From NCBI RefSeq assembly GCF_016888445.1, contig NZ_JAFEKF010000003.1, positions 1 through 64,000 on the forward strand: DNA of 64,000 bases, in the 5' to 3' direction. How positions within the stretch are numbered: the stretch's first letter is position 1; each line of letters opens with the position of its first letter. The notes under the pieces were generated by a model that saw only the letters and a list, made by a program, of their open reading frames with translations, was not told where the DNA came from and did not search any database. This DNA is from Marinomonas ostreistagni (GTDB taxonomy: Bacteria > Pseudomonadota > Gammaproteobacteria > Pseudomonadales > Marinomonadaceae). Below are positions 53,025 to 60,908 of this stretch, in pieces. The translations under genes and the position numbers were made by a program.

Positions 53025-54638
53025 TTATTGCACGATCTCTGGTCCCATGATTGCGTATGGTAGCGCAGTCGATAGAGCAGGGATGTAAGTCACTAGGATC
53101 AAGAACACGAACAGTACCGCTACGAATGGCATCGCTGCTTTCACCACACGTGCCAAGCTCATACCGGTGATTCCCGAGGTCACAAAGAGGTTTAGACCGA
53201 TCGGCGGAGTAATCATGCCGATTTCCATGTTCACCACCATGATGATACCTAGGTGAATTGGATCTACGCCTAGTTCCATTGCGATTGGGAAGACCACTGG
53301 TGCAACGATGACTAGCAAACCAGATGGCTCCATAAACTGACCACCGATCAACAGTAGGATGTTTACCGCGATCAAGAAGGTGAACCAGTTGAAACCAACA
53401 CCCAGCATCCATTCAGTGATCGCTTGAGGGATACGCTCTGCTGATAAGGTGTGTGCAAACAGCAAGGCGTTAGCGATGATGAACATCAGCATGATGGTCG
53501 TCTTAGTACCTTCCAGCATGGTTTTACGCGTTTCATCGCCAAACAATGCAGGGAAGAAACCACGCGCCATCAAAGATAGGTTACGACCCCAAATCGGCAT
53601 ACCTTGTGCGATACAACCCATTAGGCCGGTTTCTAAGTGCGCACCGCGTTTAGATACGTAGAACAGCGCAATCACCACAGCCAATACCAAGCCGATTAGG
53701 GCACGTGTGCCAGCGGTCATAGTTTCGCTGCCTGAAAGCGCGAAGAACGACATGATTTCCCATACAAGGAAGAATGACACACCGTAAACCGTACCATTAA
53801 AACCAACACGTGCTGCTGGCGCATCACTGTCGTTGGTCCAAGTTTGGCCTTTTAGTGGGCCCATATCACGGTAGACAAACAGCGCAATGAAGATCGAGTA
53901 GACCGCTGCCACGACGGCAGCTTCTGTTGGTGTAAACACACCACCGTAGATACCGCCCATGATGATGACGATTAGGAACAAGCCCCAACCTGCGTCTTTA
54001 CCACCACGTACTAGATTGCCAAAACCTTTCCACTCTTCTGCTGGTAGATTCTTGATGCGCGCAACCACATAGATCGCCAACATCAACATACCACCGGCCA
54101 TCAAACCTGGGATCACACCGGCAAGGAACATACGACCAACAGACACGTCAGTGGCTGCGGCGTACACGACCATTACGATCGATGGTGGAATCAAGATACC
54201 CAATGTACCCGCGTTGGCGATGATGCCTGAGGCGAACTCTTTTGAGTAACCCACTTGGCGCATACCAGCGATGGCAATCGTACCGATCGCAACCACTGTT
54301 GCTGGTGATGAACCAGATAAAGCCGCGAACATCATACAGGCCAATACCGATGCCATCGCTAGACCACCACGGAAGTGACCAACAGAGGCGATAGCAAAGT
54401 TAATCAAGCGCTTCGCCACACCACCGGTCGACATAAATGACGACGCCAAGATGAAGAATGGGATCGCCAGTAGCGTGTAATGTTGACCTGCGCCAAACAG
54501 TGAAATCGCTACCGATGACAAGGAGTCATGCGAAAAGAACGTAATAAATAAGATGGACGATAAGCCCAATGAAATACCAACTGGTAGCCCGATAAAGAGC
54601 AGAGTCAGTACCATACCAAATAAGATTAAAGCTTCCAC
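53025..54638 (-). CDS. dctM: TRAP C4-dicarboxylate transporter large permease DctM, enlarged
   Basis: 537 aa, about 110 residues longer than the classical DctM (~427 aa). Typical DctM sequence is at both ends: LFIGLPVGISLGLSSILFIT and SGSSPATVVAIGTIAIAGMR near the N-terminus, IPPSIVMVVYAAATDVSVGR near 150, and MITPPIGLNLFVTSGI in the last third. The extra segment is near residues 250-380 and includes a hydrophilic stretch and more hydrophobic helices. Imports dicarboxylates with Na+ using DctP and DctQ. Start is GTG with AGGAGA five bases upstream. Last gene of the operon. Confidence 0.93.
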   Translation of the reverse strand: MEALILFGMVLTLLFIGLPVGISLGLSSILFITFFSHDSLSSVAISLFGAGQHYTLLAIPFFILASSFMSTGGVAKRLINFAIASVGHFRGGLAMASVLACMMFAALSGSSPATVVAIGTIAIAGMRQVGYSKEFASGIIANAGTLGILIPPSIVMVVYAAATDVSVGRMFLAGVIPGLMAGGMLMLAIYVVARIKNLPAEEWKGFGNLVRGGKDAGWGLFLIVIIMGGIYGGVFTPTEAAVVAAVYSIFIALFVYRDMGPLKGQTWTNDSDAPAARVGFNGTVYGVSFFLVWEIMSFFALSGSETMTAGTRALIGLVLAVVIALFYVSKRGAHLETGLMGCIAQGMPIWGRNLSLMARGFFPALFGDETRKTMLEGTKTTIMLMFIIANALLFAHTLSAERIPQAITEWMLGVGFNWFTFLIAVNILLLIGGQFMEPSGLLVIVAPVVFPIAMELGVDPIHLGIIMVVNMEIGMITPPIGLNLFVTSGITGMSLARVVKAAMPFVAVLFVFLILVTYIPALSTALPYAIMGPEIVQ

Positions 54639-54655
54639 GATACTCTCCTAACCAA

Positions 54656-55333
54656 TTAGTCTTTCAGTGCGCCTTTGTTCTCTTCAACGAGGTCTTGAGC
54701 CTCATGGCCACTGATGAGCATTTCGCGCTTATCAGTCGCGATCGCCCAAAAGGCTTGAATAGAACGGAACGCTAATAACGCCAAACTGATTGGCAGAATC
54801 ACCAGGACTAACCAACGGTGAACACGTGGTTGCAGGTCGAACATTTCAACCATAAACGCAGGGTAACGTAGCTCTTCTTGGCCAAGGCCAATGCGCCACA
54901 TTTTGTACCAGTACTCCATGGCACCACCGCGTACATCGACACCCAGCATAGCAAGCCATGTCGAGTCGAGTAGGATCAAGCCGTAGAGCATGGCTGCCGC
55001 AGCACCAAACAATGACAAGGCTTTGGTGACACGCTTCGGCACAGCGTTGAGCAGAATATCCACGCCCAAATGAATACCGGTTTTGATGCCGTAACTCATG
55101 CCCAGCAAAATTAACCATGAGAACATTACGGTGTTGAACTCAAGTGCCGCGACCCAACCCGTGTTGAAGGCGTAACGGGCAATAACTTGGCCAAATGACA
55201 CCACCATGATCGAAGTAATAACCAGAACCAGCAGGTTCTCTTCTAGTCGTTCCATGAAGGTAGGAAAACGTTTTTCCAGCACCCAAAGGGCTAGAATAAA
55301 AATAAGTAAGTATAAATGAGGCCAGTATGCCAT
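54656..55333 (-). CDS. dctQ: TRAP transporter small permease DctQ
   Basis: 225 aa with about four helices (for example YLLIFILALWVL, LLVLVITSIMVVSFGQVIAR, FNTVMFSWLILLGMSYGIKT and LFGAAAAMLYGLILLDST). IKTGIHLGVDIL contains the conserved His-Leu-Val-like element of DctQ. A 30-residue charged C-terminal tail is longer than usual. AGGAG lies 7 bases before the ATG. It is followed by dctM 17 bases on; the structured gap to dctP is described separately. Confidence 0.93.
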   Translation of the reverse strand: MAYWPHLYLLIFILALWVLEKRFPTFMERLEENLLVLVITSIMVVSFGQVIARYAFNTGWVAALEFNTVMFSWLILLGMSYGIKTGIHLGVDILLNAVPKRVTKALSLFGAAAAMLYGLILLDSTWLAMLGVDVRGGAMEYWYKMWRIGLGQEELRYPAFMVEMFDLQPRVHRWLVLVILPISLALLAFRSIQAFWAIATDKREMLISGHEAQDLVEENKGALKD

Positions 55334-55369
55334 GGGGTTACTCCTGAACGTCGGAAGGCAGCGTAAAAG

Positions 55370-55452
55370 AGCCTTTCACACCCTAGAGAGCCAAGGTGTG
55401 GCGTTCAAATATGTGAAAGGCTGAAAAGGCTGGCTTCCGGTCGGAAGCCAGC
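55370..55452 (-). promoter_or_regulatory. Two-hairpin intercistronic element between dctP and dctQ
   Basis: On the minus strand a 10-bp hairpin (GCTGGCTTCC 55429-55438 with GGAAGCCAGC 55443-55452) is followed by CCTTTT, and a long-range 11-bp stem (AGCCTTTCACA 55370-55380 with TGTGAAAGGCT 55412-55422) encloses a smaller CACAC-like pair. The first is a likely partial terminator or mRNA stabiliser that raises dctP over dctQM. Role inferred. Confidence 0.7.
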
Positions 55453-55475
55453 ATTGCTGCTCGATAAAGCGTTGC

Positions 55476-56468
55476 TTATGCGCCAGCTGCGGCGTCGATT
55501 AGATCTTTGCCGATGTCGCTTTCAAACTGTTTCCAAACAGGCTTCATTGTCTCTACCCACTCCGCACGCTGTTCAGGTGATAGAGTGTTGATAGTGCCGC
55601 CAGCATCTAGAATGTTTTGACGGTTGTCTGCTTCTTTGGCTTTAACAGATTGGTTAGCTTCTTGCGTTACTTCATCAGCAATACGCATGAACTGCTCACG
55701 ATCTTCGTCGCTTAGGCTTGCTAGGAATTCAGAAGACGTCATGAACAAGTAAGCCAACAACTGGTGGTTGGTTTCGGTGATGCTGTCTTGTACTTCGTAG
55801 AATTTCTTAGTGTAGATGTTTGACCAAGTGTTTTCCTGACCGTCAACTACGCCTGTTTGCAGTGCGCCGTATACTTCAGAAAACGCCATCGCTTGTGGAG
55901 AAGCATCCATCGCTGCGATCATTTGTTTCGCTACGTCAGACGTTTGTACGCGGAATTTTAGACCTTCAGCATCGCTAGGCACCATAAGTGGTTTGTTCGC
56001 TGAGAAGTATTTCATGCCTGACATCCAGTAACCTAGACCGACGAAACCAGCGTAGTCGTCCATCTCTGTTAGTAGTTCTTTACCTTCTTCAGTGTTGGTA
56101 AAGCGGATCGCGTGATCCATGTCTTTGAAGATGAAAGGAAGGTCAAAGACACCGTATTTGGCAGTGTAAGAACCGAATTTAGACAGTGATGGTGCGAGTA
56201 GTTGCACATCACCTAGAAGAAGCGCTTCAAGCTCCTTGGAATCACCAAACAATGTTGAGTTCGGGAAGACCTCGACACATAGTTTGCCGTTCATTTCCTC
56301 GTTAACTCGCTCAGCGAAGTTGTTAGCTGCGACAACTTTAGGGTGAGTAGTACCACCAGTTACGTGACTGAACTTAACAACACGCTCACCTGAATCACAG
56401 TTTGCTGACGCAGTGGTCGCAGTGAATGCAAGGGCCGCTGTGGTTAATGCAAGGCTAAGTTTTTTCAT
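55476..56468 (-). CDS. dctP: TRAP dicarboxylate-binding protein DctP
   Basis: 330 aa periplasmic binding protein. Signal peptide KKLSLALTTAALAFTATTAS, cleaved near ASA-NCD. Mature features: VVKFSHVTGGTTHPKVVAAN near residue 30, LFGDSKELEALLLGDVQLL near 73, and the substrate-carboxylate Arg in GLKFRVQTSDVAKQM near 170, with GVVDGQENTWSNIYTKKFYE near 210. GGAG lies 8 bases before the ATG. First gene of the dctPQM operon. The upstream region has a possible sigma-54 promoter. Confidence 0.95.
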   Translation of the reverse strand: MKKLSLALTTAALAFTATTASANCDSGERVVKFSHVTGGTTHPKVVAANNFAERVNEEMNGKLCVEVFPNSTLFGDSKELEALLLGDVQLLAPSLSKFGSYTAKYGVFDLPFIFKDMDHAIRFTNTEEGKELLTEMDDYAGFVGLGYWMSGMKYFSANKPLMVPSDAEGLKFRVQTSDVAKQMIAAMDASPQAMAFSEVYGALQTGVVDGQENTWSNIYTKKFYEVQDSITETNHQLLAYLFMTSSEFLASLSDEDREQFMRIADEVTQEANQSVKAKEADNRQNILDAGGTINTLSPEQRAEWVETMKPVWKQFESDIGKDLIDAAAGA

Positions 56469-56559
56469 TTGTATGACTCCAAATTTGAGTATTTATTATT
56501 GTTAGCTTGGGCGTAGCCAAACAAGCAACGCAATTTGGTTGTTGCTAGTCGTACTTATT

Positions 56560-56575
56560 ACACAATCTGTGCCAA
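56560..56575 (-). promoter_or_regulatory. Candidate sigma-54 promoter of dctPQM
   Basis: On the minus strand TTGGCAC (-24 element, exact) is followed after 5 bases by GTGT where TTGC is expected (-12 element). The distance is right but the -12 match is weak. Position and the adjacent sigma-54 activator gene support it. Confidence 0.4.
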
Positions 56576-56710
56576 TTATTTAAGTTTTTGTTAACTTACT
56601 GAAATATAAAGATAAAATTTATTTAGAAGGTTTTGTAACTAATATTAGATTTGAAATTAATGAGTCAGAATACACACACTAGGTTATTTATATGGGTGGA
56701 AAACCACCCA

Positions 56711-58705
56711 TTATGCAGGGGCGAGTAAATGCTTCTTAACACTGGCTTTAAGCGCTTGATAAAACGCTTTTTTGCCTGGGTAGCCAAGCTCATGAGCCTG
56801 CTTTTCGGTGATAAGGTTAAGGCCGCAGCCCAGTAATAGCAGGTCTTCTGGGTAATCAGCATGTAGTCTTTGCTGCTGTAATAGGTGTAATACCAAGTTC
56901 AGTAGAGCTGGGCGAATAGAAGAATAGGGACGGTGGTGCTGGCTAAAATAGGTCAAATCTGACACATCACATGGAGTGAGTTTAGCGATGTGTGGATTTT
57001 CGCCCATGGCGCAGGCTTGGTTGATCGCTAGAATAAGTGGCAAATTAAGTGCTTGTAAATGAAGCGCTAGGCTTTGCAGCCACTGGCTCGCAAAACGCTG
57101 ACACCATTGTGGCGCATGGCTCACTAGGGCGTTGCTCAAAGGCTTTAGCATCATCAGTGAGTAGGCACCACTAGCTTGATCTTTAGCGCTGCCTAAGCGC
57201 ACTGCTTGAAAGGCATTTTTGCGCCAAAATTGTATTACTGCTGGGGTAGCTGCAAAGCTAGTGGCTAAGCCATCAATCTGCTGCTGTTGTGCGCTGTGCA
57301 TAATCTTATCAAGTAGTACTGAGCCAAACCCTTGTTGTTGGTAAGGCGGCGCGACAGCAATACGGCTAATACGCCAGTAACGATACTCGGCAGCATCAGC
57401 AATACCTGCGTGAGCGAGTAATGACTGCGGGAGCAGATGGCCTCTAGGGCGGCGTTCGCCACGCATTACTTGTTGGGCCAACTCTGCTGGCAGCGGTCCT
57501 TCTTCGGTAACGAGCGCAACGCCGATAAGTTGTTTGTTGTCATAAATACAGAAGCACGTCACGCTAGGGTCGTCTACCAGCCATCTCTTATTTTCTGGGC
57601 TGGTTTGGTAGTGTGCACTTACTAATAAGGCAAAAGCCTGATCCAAAAGCTCAGGGTAGTCTAGCCATTGTTGGCCGCTGATACGCTCAGGGCAATGGTG
57701 CAAAGGCGTATCTAAGCCATAAGGGGTAAACAGTAAACGGTCGAGCCATTGTTCTAATGGGTCATTTTCCGCCCAGCGTAATGGCTTGGTGAGTGAGTGC
57801 TTATATACACGCTGTCCATTATCGGTTAACTGCTTGGCGAAGCTTAGACCAAAGCCTCTTCCTGAGCCTTCGTAGCCATAGTCCGTGCTGCTAAACACTA
57901 CACATTTAGCCTGTTGCGCTAATTGCTCTAATAATGGCAGTGGCACACTAGCCGCTTCGTCAACAACGATTAGGTCGAAGTATTCTGCTTGCTGTAACAG
58001 GGCATCTGGCGCATAGAATGGCGTAGCTTGTCCGGTCAGTTGCTCGTAGTGTTGCTTCAAGGTTTCTAAGTGAACGGGGCTTGAGGCGCTACAGGCGACG
58101 TTGAGGTCTTGTTGTTGTGCTTGTGCTAAGAGTGCAGCCAAGGCATAAGATTTGCCGCGACCGCGTGCGGCAAGCAGCATATGGATAGCGTTTGGCTGGG
58201 CCAAAATATCCGCCATACATTGCTGCTGATCGCTGTTTAATTCAGTACTAGGAAGTGTCACCGGTGCAAGCGTGGTTGGCCAGCTGGCGGTGAAGGCGCT
58301 TTCGTCTTTTAATGTCTGGTAAAACAGCGACTTGTAGTGGCTAGGTTGGTTGTCACTAATCAGTGGCCAAGGTAAAAAACGCGCCAGTTCTTGGTCTGGT
58401 TGTTCGAGCCAGTTTGGTCCTAGATGCAGTACAAATATACCGCCACCTTTGACGGTGCCTAGTAAGATGGCTAAGGCATTGAGGTGCAGGCCATGACTTA
58501 AGTCGAGTAAAACGGCATCAAAACTTTGCCCAAGCTTATTTTTTAAGGCTTTGAAATCACAGCAGTTTACATCGTAAGCAGAGAGATCTTGCGCCGTCAC
58601 CACAAGATGTTGTTCGACTTGCTCGGCCACAAGTTGGAAGCGTTGTAATGTTTCGGACCAAGAACTCTGAGCCAAAACGCCATGACGATGTGCGGGGTGT
58701 AGCAT
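56711..58705 (-). CDS. tmcA: tRNA(Met) cytidine acetyltransferase TmcA
   Basis: 664 aa (E. coli 671). Acetylates the wobble cytidine of elongator tRNA(Met) with ATP or GTP and acetyl-CoA. RNA-helicase-like module with Walker-type LLAARGRGKSYALAALLA near residue 175 and FDLIVVDEAASVPLPLLEQ near 250, STDYGYEGSGRGFGLSFAKQ near 272, and the GNAT module YWRISRIAVAPPYQQQGFGS near 450. The frame runs to an ATG at 58765, but that start sits inside the hairpin that ends the upstream gene; ATG 58705 lies past it and begins MLHPAHRHG. Ribosome site is weak for either. A hairpin without T tract lies at 56693-56710 after the stop. Confidence 0.9.
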   Translation of the reverse strand: MLHPAHRHGVLAQSSWSETLQRFQLVAEQVEQHLVVTAQDLSAYDVNCCDFKALKNKLGQSFDAVLLDLSHGLHLNALAILLGTVKGGGIFVLHLGPNWLEQPDQELARFLPWPLISDNQPSHYKSLFYQTLKDESAFTASWPTTLAPVTLPSTELNSDQQQCMADILAQPNAIHMLLAARGRGKSYALAALLAQAQQQDLNVACSASSPVHLETLKQHYEQLTGQATPFYAPDALLQQAEYFDLIVVDEAASVPLPLLEQLAQQAKCVVFSSTDYGYEGSGRGFGLSFAKQLTDNGQRVYKHSLTKPLRWAENDPLEQWLDRLLFTPYGLDTPLHHCPERISGQQWLDYPELLDQAFALLVSAHYQTSPENKRWLVDDPSVTCFCIYDNKQLIGVALVTEEGPLPAELAQQVMRGERRPRGHLLPQSLLAHAGIADAAEYRYWRISRIAVAPPYQQQGFGSVLLDKIMHSAQQQQIDGLATSFAATPAVIQFWRKNAFQAVRLGSAKDQASGAYSLMMLKPLSNALVSHAPQWCQRFASQWLQSLALHLQALNLPLILAINQACAMGENPHIAKLTPCDVSDLTYFSQHHRPYSSIRPALLNLVLHLLQQQRLHADYPEDLLLLGCGLNLITEKQAHELGYPGKKAFYQALKASVKKHLLAPA

Positions 58706-58725
58706 GTAAGAAAGGCCCTTATTCA

Positions 58726-58760
58726 AAACCAAGGTACGCAAGCATGGCGTACCTTGGTTT
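58726..58760 (-). terminator. Terminator after the first chemoreceptor gene
   Basis: A perfect 14-bp inverted repeat (AAACCAAGGTACGC 58726-58739 with GCGTACCTTGGTTT 58747-58760) around a 7-base loop. On the minus strand it ends in TTTT and lies between the chemoreceptor stop and tmcA. It is also inside the 5' extension of the tmcA frame. Confidence 0.8.
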
Positions 58761-58794
58761 ATCATACTGGAGCCCTGTGTTAGAGCAAGCCGAA

Positions 58795-60756
58795 TTATTG
58801 GGTCTTAAAGCGCGCAAGCTGCTGCTTAAGGCTATTGGTCAGCTCATGAATGCGTTGGCTTTCGGTCTGTGAGTCTTGTACTTCGCCAAGGGTTTGTTCG
58901 GCCGCTTGGAATAACTGCTCAGCGTTACCTTGAATTTGCGTCGCGGCAACACTTTGTTCTTCGGTCGAGGCGGCGACGTTGGCGATGCCTTCGGCCACAT
59001 GGTTCATGGACACGCTAATCTGATTGAGTAAGTTGCCTGCTTGCGATGCTTGTTCGACGCTTAATGTCACTTGATCACGACCGTCTTGCATAGTCACGAC
59101 CGCTGAGCGGCTGCTTTGCTGCAAGTTACTGACGACGTTTTGAATTTCTTCAGTGGATTGTTGGGTGCGCTGTGCCAGTACGCGTACTTCGTCGGCGACC
59201 ACAGCAAAGCCGCGCCCTTGTTCGCCTGCGCGCGCCGCTTCAATGGCAGCATTAAGAGCCAATAAGTTGGTTTGCTCCGCAATGCCATTGATCACCTCTA
59301 CCACCTGACCGATATTGCTGGTGCTACTTTCGACCTCTTTAATGGTCTGCGCAGCGCGTTCAAATGAGGACGATAAATTGCTGATAGTGGTTTCCACCTG
59401 CTGTACAGATTGGTAGCCCTGAGCGGTAATATCGTTCACAGTAGTACTTTGTTCGGATACGGCTATAGCGCTGTTGGCCACTTCTTCAGTCGATGCTGAA
59501 ACCTGTTCGATGGCGGAAGCGACTTCCATGCTGCTGCCAGTGCTCTGCTTAGCGCTATGGGTTAAATGGCTATTAACCTCTGAGATCTTATTAGACGATT
59601 GCACCAACTCTTGGCCGGTTTGCTCAATAGCATGAATCAAGTTCAGTAGGTCATCACGCATGGTTTGCACAGCAACTTGCAGAATATGAGTTTCGTTATT
59701 GCTGTGTTTACTGACTTTGTCTGGGAAGCGGTAAGCTAGGTTGCCATTACCGATCTGCTGTACGCAAGTGATGATGCTGCTAAGAGGTTTCAACGAGCGT
59801 TTAATCAGCTGCCATAAGGTCACCGTTAGCAATAGTGCAACTAGGGCGCAAATGCCAGCAACCAGCCAAATGATATTGCTGACCACACCGAAGTATTCAT
59901 TGCTGTAGGTTTTAATGATGACGACCCAATCCCAACCTTTGACATGCTGAAAGATCGCTTTGGTTTCTTGGGCTTGGCTGTCCATACCGGCAATTTTAGC
60001 GGTGTAGTAAATGATGCCAGAATCTTGCTGATAAAGCTTTTTGAACTCACTTTGCAGTGCTGGGTAAAGGTCGTAGAAGTTTTCGCCAATCAGTGAAGGG
60101 TGGATCAAAACGTCGTTCTCATGTTCGCCAGTGTCAGTGACGTAGACATACCCCTTTTTACCGAAGGTGATGTTTTTAAAGCGCTCAGCCATATTGAGGT
60201 AAATGGCTTTGAGCGGAATCAATGCTGCCACATGTAAGGTATCCGTCCCCAGCGGCGCAGTTTTAATAAAATATTGTTCGCCGGCAATGGTGGTTGCAAA
60301 AGCACTGTTGTCACCGTTGGGGTGGTTAAAGTGAGCAGCGCTTTTTAGCGCATTAGAAGTCGCATCGACAATCGTAAAACGATTGTTTTGGCGAGTGACG
60401 ATGGCCACTTCTGTATTGGTAACATTGCGCATGTTGGCCAACACATCGCTTTGCGTCAGTGGTTCGCCGTTAATTAAGATGTTTTCGCCTGTGCGGCTGA
60501 TCTCGTCGCTTAGCTCCAGCGCCATCAAATCCGTCATACGTTTCAACGCTTTTGAGGTTAGCAAGTACTCTGACTCAAGCTGATTGGCGACCAGTGTCGC
60601 TTCCGTGTGTTGGTGTTCGGTGGCAACTTCATCAAACTTGTCTTTTAGCACTTCGCTGATGATATAGGTAAGTAAGATGAAGAGAGAGGCAATCGCAATC
60701 AGTGCTCCCAGACTGATTTGATTGGGTAGGCGCATAAAGCGTAGCGAAGAAATCAT
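58795..60756 (-). CDS. Methyl-accepting chemotaxis protein with Cache sensor, Fur-linked promoter
   Basis: 653 aa. Transmembrane helix 1 near residues 14-35; a periplasmic Cache-type sensor (~38-285) whose membrane-proximal half contains [20 protein letters not shown] then [17 protein letters not shown]; helix 2 near 290-312; HAMP (~313-365); and a long signalling coiled coil with the tip [18 protein letters not shown] near 505. Signals to CheW/CheA. It shares most of its layout with the next MCP gene (tandem duplicates). Two sites upstream look like Fur targets. No C-terminal CheR pentapeptide is seen. Ligand unknown. Confidence 0.93.
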   Translation of the reverse strand: MISSLRFMRLPNQISLGALIAIASLFILLTYIISEVLKDKFDEVATEHQHTEATLVANQLESEYLLTSKALKRMTDLMALELSDEISRTGENILINGEPLTQSDVLANMRNVTNTEVAIVTRQNNRFTIVDATSNALKSAAHFNHPNGDNSAFATTIAGEQYFIKTAPLGTDTLHVAALIPLKAIYLNMAERFKNITFGKKGYVYVTDTGEHENDVLIHPSLIGENFYDLYPALQSEFKKLYQQDSGIIYYTAKIAGMDSQAQETKAIFQHVKGWDWVVIIKTYSNEYFGVVSNIIWLVAGICALVALLLTVTLWQLIKRSLKPLSSIITCVQQIGNGNLAYRFPDKVSKHSNNETHILQVAVQTMRDDLLNLIHAIEQTGQELVQSSNKISEVNSHLTHSAKQSTGSSMEVASAIEQVSASTEEVANSAIAVSEQSTTVNDITAQGYQSVQQVETTISNLSSSFERAAQTIKEVESSTSNIGQVVEVINGIAEQTNLLALNAAIEAARAGEQGRGFAVVADEVRVLAQRTQQSTEEIQNVVSNLQQSSRSAVVTMQDGRDQVTLSVEQASQAGNLLNQISVSMNHVAEGIANVAASTEEQSVAATQIQGNAEQLFQAAEQTLGEVQDSQTESQRIHELTNSLKQQLARFKTQ

Positions 60757-60775
60757 AGTAAAACATCCGTAAATT

Positions 60776-60794
60776 TTAAACGATAATCATTATT
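60776..60794. promoter_or_regulatory. Fur-box-like site upstream of the first chemoreceptor gene
   Basis: GATAATCATTATT (60782-60794) matches 12 of 13 bases of the Fur core GATAATCATTATC, and the 19-mer about 14 of 19. It is 20-38 bases upstream of the chemoreceptor start codon, in a promoter or early-transcript position. Confidence 0.68.
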
Positions 60795-60826
60795 GTTTGT
60801 AATTTAGCAGAAAATACTTTTGATAT

Positions 60827-60847
60827 AAATAGTAATTATTACTATTT
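60827..60847. promoter_or_regulatory. Perfect 21-base palindrome upstream of the first chemoreceptor gene
   Basis: AAATAGTAAT and ATTACTATTT are perfect arms around a single central T. It is A+T rich and resembles a degenerate Fur box, but another regulator could bind it. It lies about 45 bases upstream of the Fur-box-like core. Confidence 0.5.
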
Positions 60848-60870
60848 AGGCTTATGAGTAGTGAAATGTG

Positions 60871-60896
60871 ATGGGCCTTCTAAGTAGAGGGCCCAT
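60871..60896 (-). terminator. Possible terminator or attenuating hairpin after the second chemoreceptor gene
   Basis: ATGGGCCTTCTA and TAGAGGGCCCAT pair over 12 bp with one G-T, 13 bases past the chemoreceptor stop. The minus strand has no T run afterwards, so it may stabilise mRNA ends instead. Confidence 0.45.
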
Positions 60897-60908
60897 CCAA
60901 GGTGAGCG

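Noticed and set aside
52864-53412. 182-codon open frame opposite the end of the response regulator and overlapping dctM
   Set aside because: Spans two genes and a terminator, with His/Arg/Ser-rich sequence typical of a shadow frame.
56693-56710. Terminator after tmcA
   Set aside because: TGGGTGG-AAAA-CCACCCA is a good hairpin, but no T run follows on the minus strand, so it is only mentioned with tmcA.
60757-60908. Sigma-28 promoter for the chemoreceptor genes
   Set aside because: TAAA occurs upstream of both MCP genes, but no GCCGATAA-like element is found 15 bases later.
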